Shown here one piece after another: positions 17,059 to 25,191 of a stretch of 47,916 nucleotides of DNA. The stretch's first letter is position 1; each line of letters starts with the position of its first letter. Below the pieces are notes generated by a model. It had not been told where the DNA came from. It saw only the letters and a list, made by a program, of their open reading frames with translations, and made no database searches. The translations under genes and the position numbers were made by a program. The stretch comes from an uncultured Burkholderiales bacterium (lineage in GTDB: Bacteria > Pseudomonadota > Gammaproteobacteria > Burkholderiales > Burkholderiaceae_E): assembly GCA_902826305.1 (NCBI GenBank), contig CADEEH010000019.1, positions 1 to 47,916 on the forward strand, in the 5' to 3' direction.

Positions 17059-19251
17059 ATGTCCGCACTCGACGAGCAGCGCCTGGATGAACAGCGCCTG
17101 GCCGATCTGGAGCGGCGCTACGACCCGGAGATGCGATTCCGCCCGCACGTGGCGCCGGCCACCGCGCTGGTCGGCGCGCTGCTGCTCGCGTTGTCGGGAT
17201 TCCACTACTACACCGCCGGCTTCGGCCTGCTGCGCGAGACGACCCACCGCGGCGTGCATCTCGCCTTCGTGCTCGGCCTGATCTTCATCGTCTTCGGTGC
17301 CGGCCGACGGGCCTACGAGACCGAGCCGCGGCATCGGATGGTCGCGCCGGGTGGCATTCCCGTGCTCGACTGGCTGCTCGCACTCGCGGTCGCCGCCAGT
17401 GTGTTGTACATCCCGTGGATCTTCGAGGATCTGGCCTTCCGGGTCGGCAACCCGTCGACCCTCGACGTCGCCATGGGTTCGATCCTGATCGTCGCGCTGC
17501 TCGAGGCGACCCGGCGCAGCATGGGCTGGCCGCTGCCATTGATCGCCATCGCGTTCATCACCTATGCACTGTTCGGTCCGATCTTTCCGGGGCTGCTGCG
17601 TCACGCGGGCGCGTCGTGGGCACAACTGGTCAATCACCAGTACCTGACCAGCCAGGGCATCTACGGGGTCGCGGTCGGTGTCGTCGCCACCTACGTCTTT
17701 CACTTCGTGCTGTTCGGCGTGCTCGCCACCCGGGTCGGGCTCGGCCAGCTGTTCCTCGACATCGCCTCGAGCATCGCCGGGCGCTACGCGGGCGGACCGG
17801 CCAAGGTCAGCGTGTTCGGCTCGGCGATGTTCGGCATGTTGTCCGGATCGTCGGTGGCCAACGCGGTCACGGTCGGCTCGCTGACGATTCCGGCGATGAT
17901 CCGGGTCGGCTACCAGCGCCATTTCGCCGGTGCGGTCGAGGCGGCTTCGTCCACCGGCGGTCAGATCACCCCGCCGGTGCTGGGCGCGGCCGCGTTCCTG
18001 ATGATCGAGTTCCTGAACCTGCCCTACCAGACGATCATCACGGCGGCGATCGTGCCCGCGTTCATGCATTTCTTCGGCGTGTTCATGCAGGTGCACTTCG
18101 AGGCGAAGCGGCACGGCCTGCGCGGCCTGACCGAAGACGAGTTGCCGCGTCTGCGAGAGAGCCTGGCGGTCCGATGGCCGACGCTGCTGCCGCTGGCGCT
18201 GCTGATCGCCACGCTGGTATCGGGGCGTACACCGTATCTCGCGGCGTTCGTCGGCATCAGCTCGTGTGCGGTGATCGGGCTCACACTCGCCGAGCGCGGC
18301 AACACGGCGATCAACTGGCTGCTGGCCGGCGTGCTGCACCTGGCGTTGGCGGCGGTGGCATTCGGCGGCTTCGACGAGACCTGGCGGGTGGTGATCTTCG
18401 CGGCGGCGGTGCTCGCCGGCGCGGCGGCGATCCGGGTGCTGGGCGTGCGCGGCAGGATGCAGCCGCGCGTGCTGCTCGAGGCGTTCGAGACCGGTGCCAA
18501 GTACGCACTGGCGGTTGGTGCGGCCGCGGCGACCGTCGGCATCGTCATCGGTGTCGTCACGCTGACCGGGGTCGGCTTCAAGCTCAGCATGATCATCACC
18601 GGCGCCGCGCAGGCGGTCGCGGGGGGAGTGCTGTCGTTCGTACCCTCGACCCTCGTCGAGCCGAAGACGCTGACGCTGCTGGCCGCGCTGGTGATGACCG
18701 GCCTGGTCTGCATCCTGCTCGGCTGCGGCATCCCGACGACGGCGAACTACATCATCATGGTGACCGTTGCCGCACCGACGCTGGTCAACCTCGGCGTCGA
18801 GCCGCTGGTCGCCCATTTTTTCGTCTTCTACTACGGGGTGCTCGCCGACATCACGCCGCCGGTCGCACTGGCCGCCTATGCGGCCGCCGGCATGGCCGGC
18901 AGCGATCCTTTCCGCACCGGCAACACCGCGTTCCGGCTCGGACTGGCCAAGGCGCTGGTGCCGTTCGTGTTCGTGTTCTCGCCGTCGCTGCTGCTGGTCG
19001 CGCGAGGATTCAACGGTTACGACTTCGTCGTCACCTTCGTCGGTTGTGTGCTCGGCATCACGATGCTGGCGGCGACGCTGTCGCGTTTCTTCCTGGTCGA
19101 GATGCGACGCTGGGAGCAGGTGTCATGTCTGGCCGGCGCGTTGCTGATGGTCGCGCCCGGCCTGGTGCCGACGCTCGTCGGTGTGCTGTTGTGCCTGCCG
19201 ATGCTGATCCGGCACCTGGCGGCCATGCGCCAGGCGCCGACCGCGTCATGA
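17059..19251 (+). CDS. TRAP transporter permease, fused small and large subunits
   Basis: A 730-residue membrane protein, the usual fusion partner of TAXI binding proteins. The N-terminal part (to about residue 170) is the 4-TM DctQ-like subunit, and the rest is the large DctM-like subunit with FGSAMFGMLSGSSVANAVTVG, EAASSTGGQITPPVLGAAAF, GCGIPTTANYIIMVT and LADITPPVALAAYAAAGMAG. It drives Na+- or H+-coupled import of the solute bound by the upstream TAXI protein. Confidence 0.95.
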   Translation: MSALDEQRLDEQRLADLERRYDPEMRFRPHVAPATALVGALLLALSGFHYYTAGFGLLRETTHRGVHLAFVLGLIFIVFGAGRRAYETEPRHRMVAPGGIPVLDWLLALAVAASVLYIPWIFEDLAFRVGNPSTLDVAMGSILIVALLEATRRSMGWPLPLIAIAFITYALFGPIFPGLLRHAGASWAQLVNHQYLTSQGIYGVAVGVVATYVFHFVLFGVLATRVGLGQLFLDIASSIAGRYAGGPAKVSVFGSAMFGMLSGSSVANAVTVGSLTIPAMIRVGYQRHFAGAVEAASSTGGQITPPVLGAAAFLMIEFLNLPYQTIITAAIVPAFMHFFGVFMQVHFEAKRHGLRGLTEDELPRLRESLAVRWPTLLPLALLIATLVSGRTPYLAAFVGISSCAVIGLTLAERGNTAINWLLAGVLHLALAAVAFGGFDETWRVVIFAAAVLAGAAAIRVLGVRGRMQPRVLLEAFETGAKYALAVGAAAATVGIVIGVVTLTGVGFKLSMIITGAAQAVAGGVLSFVPSTLVEPKTLTLLAALVMTGLVCILLGCGIPTTANYIIMVTVAAPTLVNLGVEPLVAHFFVFYYGVLADITPPVALAAYAAAGMAGSDPFRTGNTAFRLGLAKALVPFVFVFSPSLLLVARGFNGYDFVVTFVGCVLGITMLAATLSRFFLVEMRRWEQVSCLAGALLMVAPGLVPTLVGVLLCLPMLIRHLAAMRQAPTAS

Positions 19252-19315
19252 GGTGATCGGGCGCGGCGGGCGGGGTCGACGACCCGCGCCACCGTGCTCA
19301 GGCGATCGGCGGACG

Positions 19316-19681
19316 TCAGCGGCCCGAGCCGCGCTTCTTCGGCTGGGAGATCTCCGGATCCTCCCCCTGGGCATGCTGGCGGCCGGTCTTCTCGGCTTCT
19401 TCCATCTCGCGGGCCTCCTCGTCGGACTGCGGCGCGGCCTGGTCGGCTGCCTCGTCGACCCGACCGGACTTCACGAACTGGCGCGTGGCGTCGTTGTACT
19501 CGCGACTGGCCTTGTAGTTGCCTTCACCGTGTTCACGGTCGCCCGGGGCGATCTTCTCGGGCGAATCGACCGGATCACGCGACGGCTGGTCCTTGCGGTC
19601 CCGTACCGGCGCATGGCGCGGCGGGTTCTTCTCGGCCGTGGAAGGATCCTGCGCGGGCTGCTTCGTCTGACGCTCGGTCAT
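19316..19681 (-). CDS. Small highly charged hydrophilic protein, function unknown
   Basis: A 121-residue protein with no hydrophobic segment, rich in Glu, Asp, Arg, Lys and Gln, and apparently largely disordered. The C-terminal half (NYKASREYNDATRQFVKSG, then RVDEAADQAAPQSDEEAREM) resembles short conserved hypothetical proteins I recall from Burkholderiales. GAGGAG 8 nt before the ATG supports translation. It is read divergently from the aminobenzoyl-CoA monooxygenase gene, so the two share a 212-bp promoter region. Confidence 0.75.
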   Translation of the reverse strand: MTERQTKQPAQDPSTAEKNPPRHAPVRDRKDQPSRDPVDSPEKIAPGDREHGEGNYKASREYNDATRQFVKSGRVDEAADQAAPQSDEEAREMEEAEKTGRQHAQGEDPEISQPKKRGSGR

Positions 19682-19822
19682 GAGGGGTTCTCCTCGATGG
19701 ATGGTTCGTTCACCATAGGCCTTGTCATCGTCCCGGTCTGTCGGCCCTGTCGCTCGCCGACTTGTCGGGCCGGGGGCGGCCGCCCTGTAGTCGCGGGCCT
19801 ACACCGCCCGATCGTGCGGGCT

Positions 19823-19853
19823 TTGACACACGATTTACTTTAGGGCTAAAGTA
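19823..19853 (+). promoter_or_regulatory. Promoter and palindromic operator of the aminobenzoyl-CoA monooxygenase gene
   Basis: -35 TTGACA (19823-19828), 18-bp spacer, -10 TAAAGT (19847-19852). The spacer and -10 are covered by TACTTTAG-gg-CTAAAGTA (19836-19853), a perfect 8-2-8 inverted repeat. With flanks, 25 of 26 bases match the kyn promoter in the same orientation to the gene. The predicted transcript start is about 19859, giving a 35-nt leader with GGAGGA at 19880-19885. Confidence 0.82.
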
Positions 19854-19893
19854 TCTGCGCGGGCCGGCTTCGGGACCGTGGAGGAAGAAACAC

Positions 19894-22302
19894 ATGCGCA
19901 TCGTCTGCATCGGCGGCGGCCCGGCCGGTCTGTACTACGGGTTGTTGATGAAGAAGCGGCACCCGGCGCACGAGGTGACGGTCGTCGAACGCAACCGGGC
20001 CGACGATACCTTCGGCTGGGGCGTCGTCTTTTCCGACCAGACGCTGGGCAACCTGATCCAGGCCGACGAGCCGTCGGCGCGTTCGATCCTGCGTTCCTTC
20101 AATCATTGGGACGACATCGACGTCCATTTCAAGGGGCGTACGATCACCTCCAGCGGCCACGGCTTCTGCGGCATCGGCCGCATGCGGCTGCTGGCGATCC
20201 TGCAGGAACGTTGTCGCGAGGTCGGCGTCGAGCTGGCGTTCGCCAGCGACGTCGACGACGACCAGGCGTTGGCCGCGAAGTTCCGCGCCGACCTGGTGAT
20301 CGCCGCCGACGGGCTGAACAGCCGCGTGCGCAACCGCTATGCGGAGACGTTCGCGCCGGATGTCCAGCAGCGCCGCTGCCGCTTCGTCTGGCTCGGCACG
20401 AAGAAGCTGTTCAAGGCGTTCACGTTCGCGTTCGAGAAGACCGAACACGGCTGGTTCCAGGCGCATGCGTACCAGTACGACGGCGACACCTCGACCTTCA
20501 TCGTCGAGACGCCCGAGGAGGTCTGGCAGCGCGCGGGCCTGGAGTCGATGGCGCAGGAGGAAGGGATCGCGTTCTGCGAGCGCCTGTTCGCGCCGTACCT
20601 CGACGGGCAGCCGCTGTTGTCCAACGCCAAGCACCTGCGCGGGTCCGCGATCTGGATCCGCTTCCCGCGCATCGTCTGTGGCACCTGGGTCCGCTGGAAC
20701 ACCGTCGACGGTCGCCGGGTGCCGGTGGTGCTGATGGGAGACGCCGCGCACACCGCCCACTTCTCGATCGGCTCGGGCACGAAGCTCGCGCTGGAGGATG
20801 CGATCGGCCTGGCCGACGCGTTCGATCGCCACCAGGCGCATGCGGCGCCGCACGCGCTGGCGGCCACGCTCGAGGACTACGAGAAGGTCCGATCGATCGA
20901 GGTGCTGCGGATCCAGTCGGCCGCACGCAACTCGATGGAGTGGTTCGAGAACGTCGATCGCTACACCGCGCTCGAACCCGAGCAGTTCGCCTACTCGCTG
21001 CTGACGCGCAGCCAGCGGATCTCGCACGAGAACCTGCGCCTGCGTGACCGCGGCTACTTGGAACGCTACGAGAGCTGGGTGCACGCTCGCGCGCTCGAGC
21101 GCGTGGACATGGCCGCGGCCGCCGGCGCCGCCGGCGCGGTGCCGCCGATGCTGACGCCGTTCAAGGTGCGCGGGCTGACACTGGCCAACCGGATCGTCGT
21201 CTCGCCGATGGCCCAGTATTCGGCGATCGACGGCACACCCGGTGACTATCACCTGGTCCACCTGGGCGCGCGGGCGATGGGTGGCGCGGCGATGGTCTTC
21301 GCCGAGATGACCTGTGTGTCGGCCGATGCGCGGATCACCCCGGGGTGCCCCGGCCTGTACGCACCGGAGCATGGGCCGGCTTGGCGACGGATCGTCGATT
21401 TCGTGCATCGCGAGACCGACGCCAGGATCGCGATGCAGATCGGCCACGCCGGGGCGAAGGGTTCGACCCGTTGTGCGTGGGACGGCATCGACCTGCCGCT
21501 TGCCGAGGGCAACTGGCCACTGGTCTCGGCCTCGCCGCAGCAGTACCTCGAGGGGGTGTCGCAGGTCGCGCGCGAGGCCAGCCGCGAGGATCTGGCGCGG
21601 ATCCGCGAGGACTTCGTGCGCGCCACGACGATGGCGGCTGAAGCCGGCTTCGACTGGCTCGAACTGCACTGCGCCCACGGCTACCTGCTGTCGTCGTTCA
21701 TCTCGCCGCTGACCAACCGGCGCGGCGACGAATACGGCGGTTCGCTGGAGAACCGGTGCCGCTATCCGCTCGAGGTGTTCGCCGCGGTGCGCGCGGCCTG
21801 GCCGGCCGATCGGCCGATGTCGGTCCGGATCTCGGCGCACGACTGGGTCGACGGCGGTGTCACGCCGGATGATGCGGTCGTGATCGCGCGGCTGTTCAAG
21901 GCGGCCGGTGCCGACATGATCGACGTCTCCTCGGGCCAGGTCAGCAAGGCCGAACAGCCGGTCTACGGCCGGATGTACCAGACGCCGTTCGCCGATCGGA
22001 TCCGCAACGAGGCCGGCATCGCGACGATCGCCGTCGGTGCGATCACCGAGGCCGACCACGCGAACAGCATCATCGCCGCCGGTCGCGCGGACCTGTGTGC
22101 GATCGCCCGGCCGCATCTGGCGAATCCGGCCTGGCTGCTGACCGAGGCGGCCAGGATCGGCTATGCCGACATGCCCTGGCCAAGACAGTACCGAGCGGGG
22201 AAAATGCAGCTCGAACGCAATCTCGAGCGCGAGCGGCAGCTGGCCGCGGCCAATGCGGGCCTCACGCCGCAGCAGGTGGCCGCCCGGCTGCTGGAGGGCT
22301 GA
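19894..22302 (+). CDS. abmA: 2-aminobenzoyl-CoA monooxygenase/reductase (salicylyl-CoA 5-hydroxylase-like), two-domain
   Basis: The 802-residue bifunctional flavoprotein joins an N-terminal FAD monooxygenase domain ([57 protein letters not shown]) to a C-terminal old-yellow-enzyme domain from about residue 420 ([41 protein letters not shown]). This fusion is the known architecture of Azoarcus ACMR, which hydroxylates and reduces anthraniloyl-CoA to a non-aromatic oxo-cyclohexene-CoA; databases often call it salicylyl-CoA 5-hydroxylase. The kyn operon makes anthranilate, and the promoters share an operator, which supports the anthranilate assignment. The anthranilate-CoA ligase is not in the window. 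Confidence 0.9.
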   Translation: MRIVCIGGGPAGLYYGLLMKKRHPAHEVTVVERNRADDTFGWGVVFSDQTLGNLIQADEPSARSILRSFNHWDDIDVHFKGRTITSSGHGFCGIGRMRLLAILQERCREVGVELAFASDVDDDQALAAKFRADLVIAADGLNSRVRNRYAETFAPDVQQRRCRFVWLGTKKLFKAFTFAFEKTEHGWFQAHAYQYDGDTSTFIVETPEEVWQRAGLESMAQEEGIAFCERLFAPYLDGQPLLSNAKHLRGSAIWIRFPRIVCGTWVRWNTVDGRRVPVVLMGDAAHTAHFSIGSGTKLALEDAIGLADAFDRHQAHAAPHALAATLEDYEKVRSIEVLRIQSAARNSMEWFENVDRYTALEPEQFAYSLLTRSQRISHENLRLRDRGYLERYESWVHARALERVDMAAAAGAAGAVPPMLTPFKVRGLTLANRIVVSPMAQYSAIDGTPGDYHLVHLGARAMGGAAMVFAEMTCVSADARITPGCPGLYAPEHGPAWRRIVDFVHRETDARIAMQIGHAGAKGSTRCAWDGIDLPLAEGNWPLVSASPQQYLEGVSQVAREASREDLARIREDFVRATTMAAEAGFDWLELHCAHGYLLSSFISPLTNRRGDEYGGSLENRCRYPLEVFAAVRAAWPADRPMSVRISAHDWVDGGVTPDDAVVIARLFKAAGADMIDVSSGQVSKAEQPVYGRMYQTPFADRIRNEAGIATIAVGAITEADHANSIIAAGRADLCAIARPHLANPAWLLTEAARIGYADMPWPRQYRAGKMQLERNLERERQLAAANAGLTPQQVAARLLEG

Positions 22303-22321
22303 TCCGGGGCGGGAGGCCAGC

Positions 22322-24700
22322 ATGGATCGAAGCACATGTCGTGTCCGGCCATGCGCCGATGCGCGAACCGTCGGGAGCGTCCGATCGAACTTCACGCGGC
22401 CCGGTCGACACGGTCGGCGCCTGCTGCCCTGGTTGTTGCTACTGCTGGCCGGTTCCGTGAGACCGGTGCACGCCGAGAACGTGGTCAACGTGACCACACT
22501 CGCCGACGTGGTCGCGGCTGCCGATGGTGTCGTCTCGCTGCGCGAGGCGTTCGACATCGCCAACAGCGACGGCGATGACACCCGGATCGTGCTGCAGGCC
22601 GCGGCGATCTACCGGCTGTGCGGCGGCGACTCGACGCCCAAGGAGGATGCCAACGTCTCCGGTGACCTCGACTACACCGATTCGCGGGTGCTGACGATCG
22701 CCGGCAACGGTGCGCAGATCCGCGCCGCCTGTCCCGGCGACCGGGTGCTGCATGCGCTGCATCCGTCGGGCACGCTGGTGCTGGACAACGTCCGTGTGCT
22801 CGGTGGCGACCTGACCGACTTCTCCGGCGGCGCCGGCCTGCTGGCATTCGGCAACGTCGTGCTGCAGACGACCGTTTTCACCGACAACACCGGCGGCCCG
22901 GCGATCGAACGCGGCGAATTCGGCGGACCCCCGGGCGCGCTGACGATCACCGGCAGCAGCATCGACGACAACACCAGCGGCATCCGCATCAACCGCGGCA
23001 CCGCGACCGTCACCGACTCGAGGGTGCGTTTCAACCAGGGTGACGGCATCGTCGCCAACATGTCGACGGTAACGGTGACCCGCACGCAGGTCCGCGAGAA
23101 TGCCGGCCGCGGCGTGCACGGCATCGATGGCAGCGTCACCGTGATCGACTCGCAGATCCGCGACAACGGTGCCACCGGCATCCGCAACACCGGCAACGCA
23201 CCCACCGGCTACCCGCTGGCGGTCCAGGGCACACTGGTCGAACGCAACCGGGGCGGCATCGAGTGTTCGTACTGCACGGTGCTGTCGATCACCGGCTCGA
23301 CGATCCAGCTCAACCGGCCGTTCGCCGACAACACCGGCGGCGGCGGCGTGGCGCTGATCGCCAACCAGCCCGGCATCACCGTCACCCTGAGCGCCAGCAC
23401 GGTCGTCGACAATCGGGCCGGCCACGACGGCGCCGGCCTGCGGCTGCGCGGTACCGACGGTGTCGTGCCGGTGGTGACCATCGACCAGTCGACGATCCAG
23501 GGCAACCGGACGACCCAGGTCTTCGCCGACGGCGGCGGCATCTTTGCCGAGTCGATCGACCTGCGGATCCAGAACGGCTCCCACGTCGATGCGAACTTCG
23601 CCAAGCCCGAAGGCATCCTGGTCGGCGGCGGGGGCGGCGGCATCGCGCAGCGCCAGGGCCAGCTGCAGGTGACCGCTTCGACGATCAGCGGCAACACGGC
23701 CTACGACGAGGGCGGCGGCGTCAGCCTGTTCGATGTCGGTTCGGCGGTCTTCACCGAATCGACGCTCGATGGCAACGTCGCGACCAATTTCGGCGGTGGC
23801 GCGGTGCAGGGCGCCGGTACGGCGACGTTGTACCGCTTCGACCGCGTCGCGATCACCGGCAACAGCGCGCGGCTCGCCGGCGGTGGTATCGGCATATCGG
23901 CGGGTGCCGGGGCGCCGGCGATCGAGCTGCTGCGATCGACCCTCGCCGGCAACCAGTCCACGTCGTCCAACGGCGGCGGCATCGCCGCCAACGGGCCGTC
24001 GATCGCGCTGCTGCTGCGCAATTCGACGATTAGCGGCAACGCCGCGGCCAGCGGGCAGGGTGGCGGCATCCTGAAGATCGGCGGCGGTTCACTGACGTTG
24101 CGTCATGCGACGATCGCCGGCAACACCGGCGGCGCGGTCGCCAACCTGCTGCTCGGTGCCAGTGCGATGGATGCCTTCGGCAGCGTGGTCGGTGATCCGC
24201 TCGGCGGTGGCGCCGACTGCAGCGTCGCCTTCGGCAAGGTCGCGAGCGGCGGCTACAACTTCTCCGGCGCCGACACCTGCGGCTTCGGTGCGGGACCGGG
24301 CGACATCGACGCGGGCGGCGCGCCGTTGCTTGGCGCACTCGCCGCGAACGGCGGCCCGACGCCGACGCGACTGCCCCTGGCCGGCAGCGCGCTGGTGGGT
24401 GCGATCCCGCCGCCGTCCTGCACGATCGAGGTCAACGATCAGCGCGGCCAGCCGCGGCCGCAGGGCACCGGCTGCGAGATCGGCGCGACCGAGGTCGTGA
24501 CGGGGATGAAGCGCATCCGTCCGATCCGCCCGATCAAGCCGATGCGTCCGGAGGCGGTGCGAGCAACGCGCGACGCAGCTTGCCGAGGATCCGGATGCCG
24601 CTCTCGACGTCGGCCTCGGTCAGCGGCGACAGGATCTCGACGATCCACGACTCGTGCACCTGGGCCATCCGCGCGAACTCGCGCAGTCCGCGCGCGGTGA
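22322..24700 (+). CDS. Exported parallel beta-helix protein (CSLREA-like / choice-of-anchor Q type)
   Basis: A perfect GGGAGG 6 nt before the ATG fixes the start 19 nt after abmA. A long signal region (LLPWLLLLLAGSVRPVHA) is followed by ADGVVSLREAFDIANSDGDD, the CSLREA motif with Val for Cys, and about 600 residues of NNxxGGG/STIxGNxA beta-helix turns. Such proteins end near a motif like GCEIGATEV (about residue 727). Here the frame continues 60 more Arg/Pro-rich residues that overlap marR on the other strand. That tail looks like read-through past a lost stop. Surface or secreted role likely; ligand unknown. Confidence 0.8.
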   Translation: MDRSTCRVRPCADARTVGSVRSNFTRPGRHGRRLLPWLLLLLAGSVRPVHAENVVNVTTLADVVAAADGVVSLREAFDIANSDGDDTRIVLQAAAIYRLCGGDSTPKEDANVSGDLDYTDSRVLTIAGNGAQIRAACPGDRVLHALHPSGTLVLDNVRVLGGDLTDFSGGAGLLAFGNVVLQTTVFTDNTGGPAIERGEFGGPPGALTITGSSIDDNTSGIRINRGTATVTDSRVRFNQGDGIVANMSTVTVTRTQVRENAGRGVHGIDGSVTVIDSQIRDNGATGIRNTGNAPTGYPLAVQGTLVERNRGGIECSYCTVLSITGSTIQLNRPFADNTGGGGVALIANQPGITVTLSASTVVDNRAGHDGAGLRLRGTDGVVPVVTIDQSTIQGNRTTQVFADGGGIFAESIDLRIQNGSHVDANFAKPEGILVGGGGGGIAQRQGQLQVTASTISGNTAYDEGGGVSLFDVGSAVFTESTLDGNVATNFGGGAVQGAGTATLYRFDRVAITGNSARLAGGGIGISAGAGAPAIELLRSTLAGNQSTSSNGGGIAANGPSIALLLRNSTISGNAAASGQGGGILKIGGGSLTLRHATIAGNTGGAVANLLLGASAMDAFGSVVGDPLGGGADCSVAFGKVASGGYNFSGADTCGFGAGPGDIDAGGAPLLGALAANGGPTPTRLPLAGSALVGAIPPPSCTIEVNDQRGQPRPQGTGCEIGATEVVTGMKRIRPIRPIKPMRPEAVRATRDAACRGSGCRSRRRPRSAATGSRRSTTRAPGPSARTRAVRAR

Positions 24701-25031
24701 TCCGAACCAGGCTGCTGCGGCGGTCGGCGGCGACCCGCTCGCGAACCGCATAACCTTCGGCGACCAGCTGGTCCACGAGCCCGGTCACGTTGCCGCCGGT
24801 CACCATCAACCGGCGCGACAGTTCGGTCATCCGCATGCCGTCGCGATGGCGCTCGAGGTGCGACAACACGTCGAATCGGGCCAGCGAGATGTCGAACTCG
24901 CGGCGGAAACGCTGCTGCAGCCCGCTTTCGATCAGGTGTGAACAGGTGAACAACCGCAGCCACAGCCGAAGGGCGGCATGCTGCTGGTTGTCCGGAGCGA
25001 TCGCCTCCGGTCGATGCGGGGTCTGGTCCAG
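24534..25031 (-). CDS. MarR family transcriptional regulator, probable CTG start
   Basis: Winged-helix repressor. The visible core is RFDVLSHLERHRDGMRMTELSRRLMVTGGNVTGLVDQLVAEGYAVRERVAADRRSSLVRIT, with a C-terminal dimer helix. No ATG, GTG or TTG gives a full first helix. The only standard alternative (TTG, 24953) starts inside it. The frame stays open upstream to a CTG at 25031 with GGGAG six nt before it, giving MDQTPHRPEAIAPD and a complete helix RLWLRLFTCSHLIESGLQQR (165 residues). Its own promoter carries an inverted repeat like the kyn/abm operator. It is the likely controller of that pathway; acyl-CoA or anthranilate ligand is a guess. Confidence 0.82.
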   Translation of the reverse strand: MDQTPHRPEAIAPDNQQHAALRLWLRLFTCSHLIESGLQQRFRREFDISLARFDVLSHLERHRDGMRMTELSRRLMVTGGNVTGLVDQLVAEGYAVRERVAADRRSSLVRITARGLREFARMAQVHESWIVEILSPLTEADVESGIRILGKLRRALLAPPPDASA

Positions 25032-25045
25032 CGTGCACTCCCTGT

Positions 25046-25065
25046 TGCTTTACCGGTCAAGTATA
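25046..25065 (-). promoter_or_regulatory. marR promoter with operator-like inverted repeat
   Basis: On the minus strand -10 TATACT (25065-25060) runs into TACTTGAC-cg-GTAAAGCA (25063-25046). This has the 8-2-8 geometry of the kyn/abm operator and matches its consensus at 12 of 16 arm positions. The predicted start near 25053 leaves a leader of about 22 nt holding the GGGAG and the CTG. An autoregulatory site is inferred. Confidence 0.55.
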
Positions 25066-25191
25066 ACGCCCGGTCGAACCGCTGATGGATCCCCCAGCGG
25101 CACCCTCCTGCCCGATCATCGACGATGCACCCCGGCCGCACGGGCCCTATAGTGGGCGGCCTGTCGACGAGAAACGAACGAGGAGACGACG

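Noticed and set aside
16915-18816. Long open frame on the minus strand opposite the TRAP permease
   Set aside because: Its composition (His, Arg, Gln, Asp rich with no domain) is that of an antisense shadow in GC-rich DNA; the plus strand encodes a clear TRAP permease.
19846-22581. A 911-codon minus-strand open frame opposite the aminobenzoyl-CoA monooxygenase gene
   Set aside because: It is an antisense shadow of a well-supported enzyme, with low-complexity His/Arg/Asp content and no recognisable motif.
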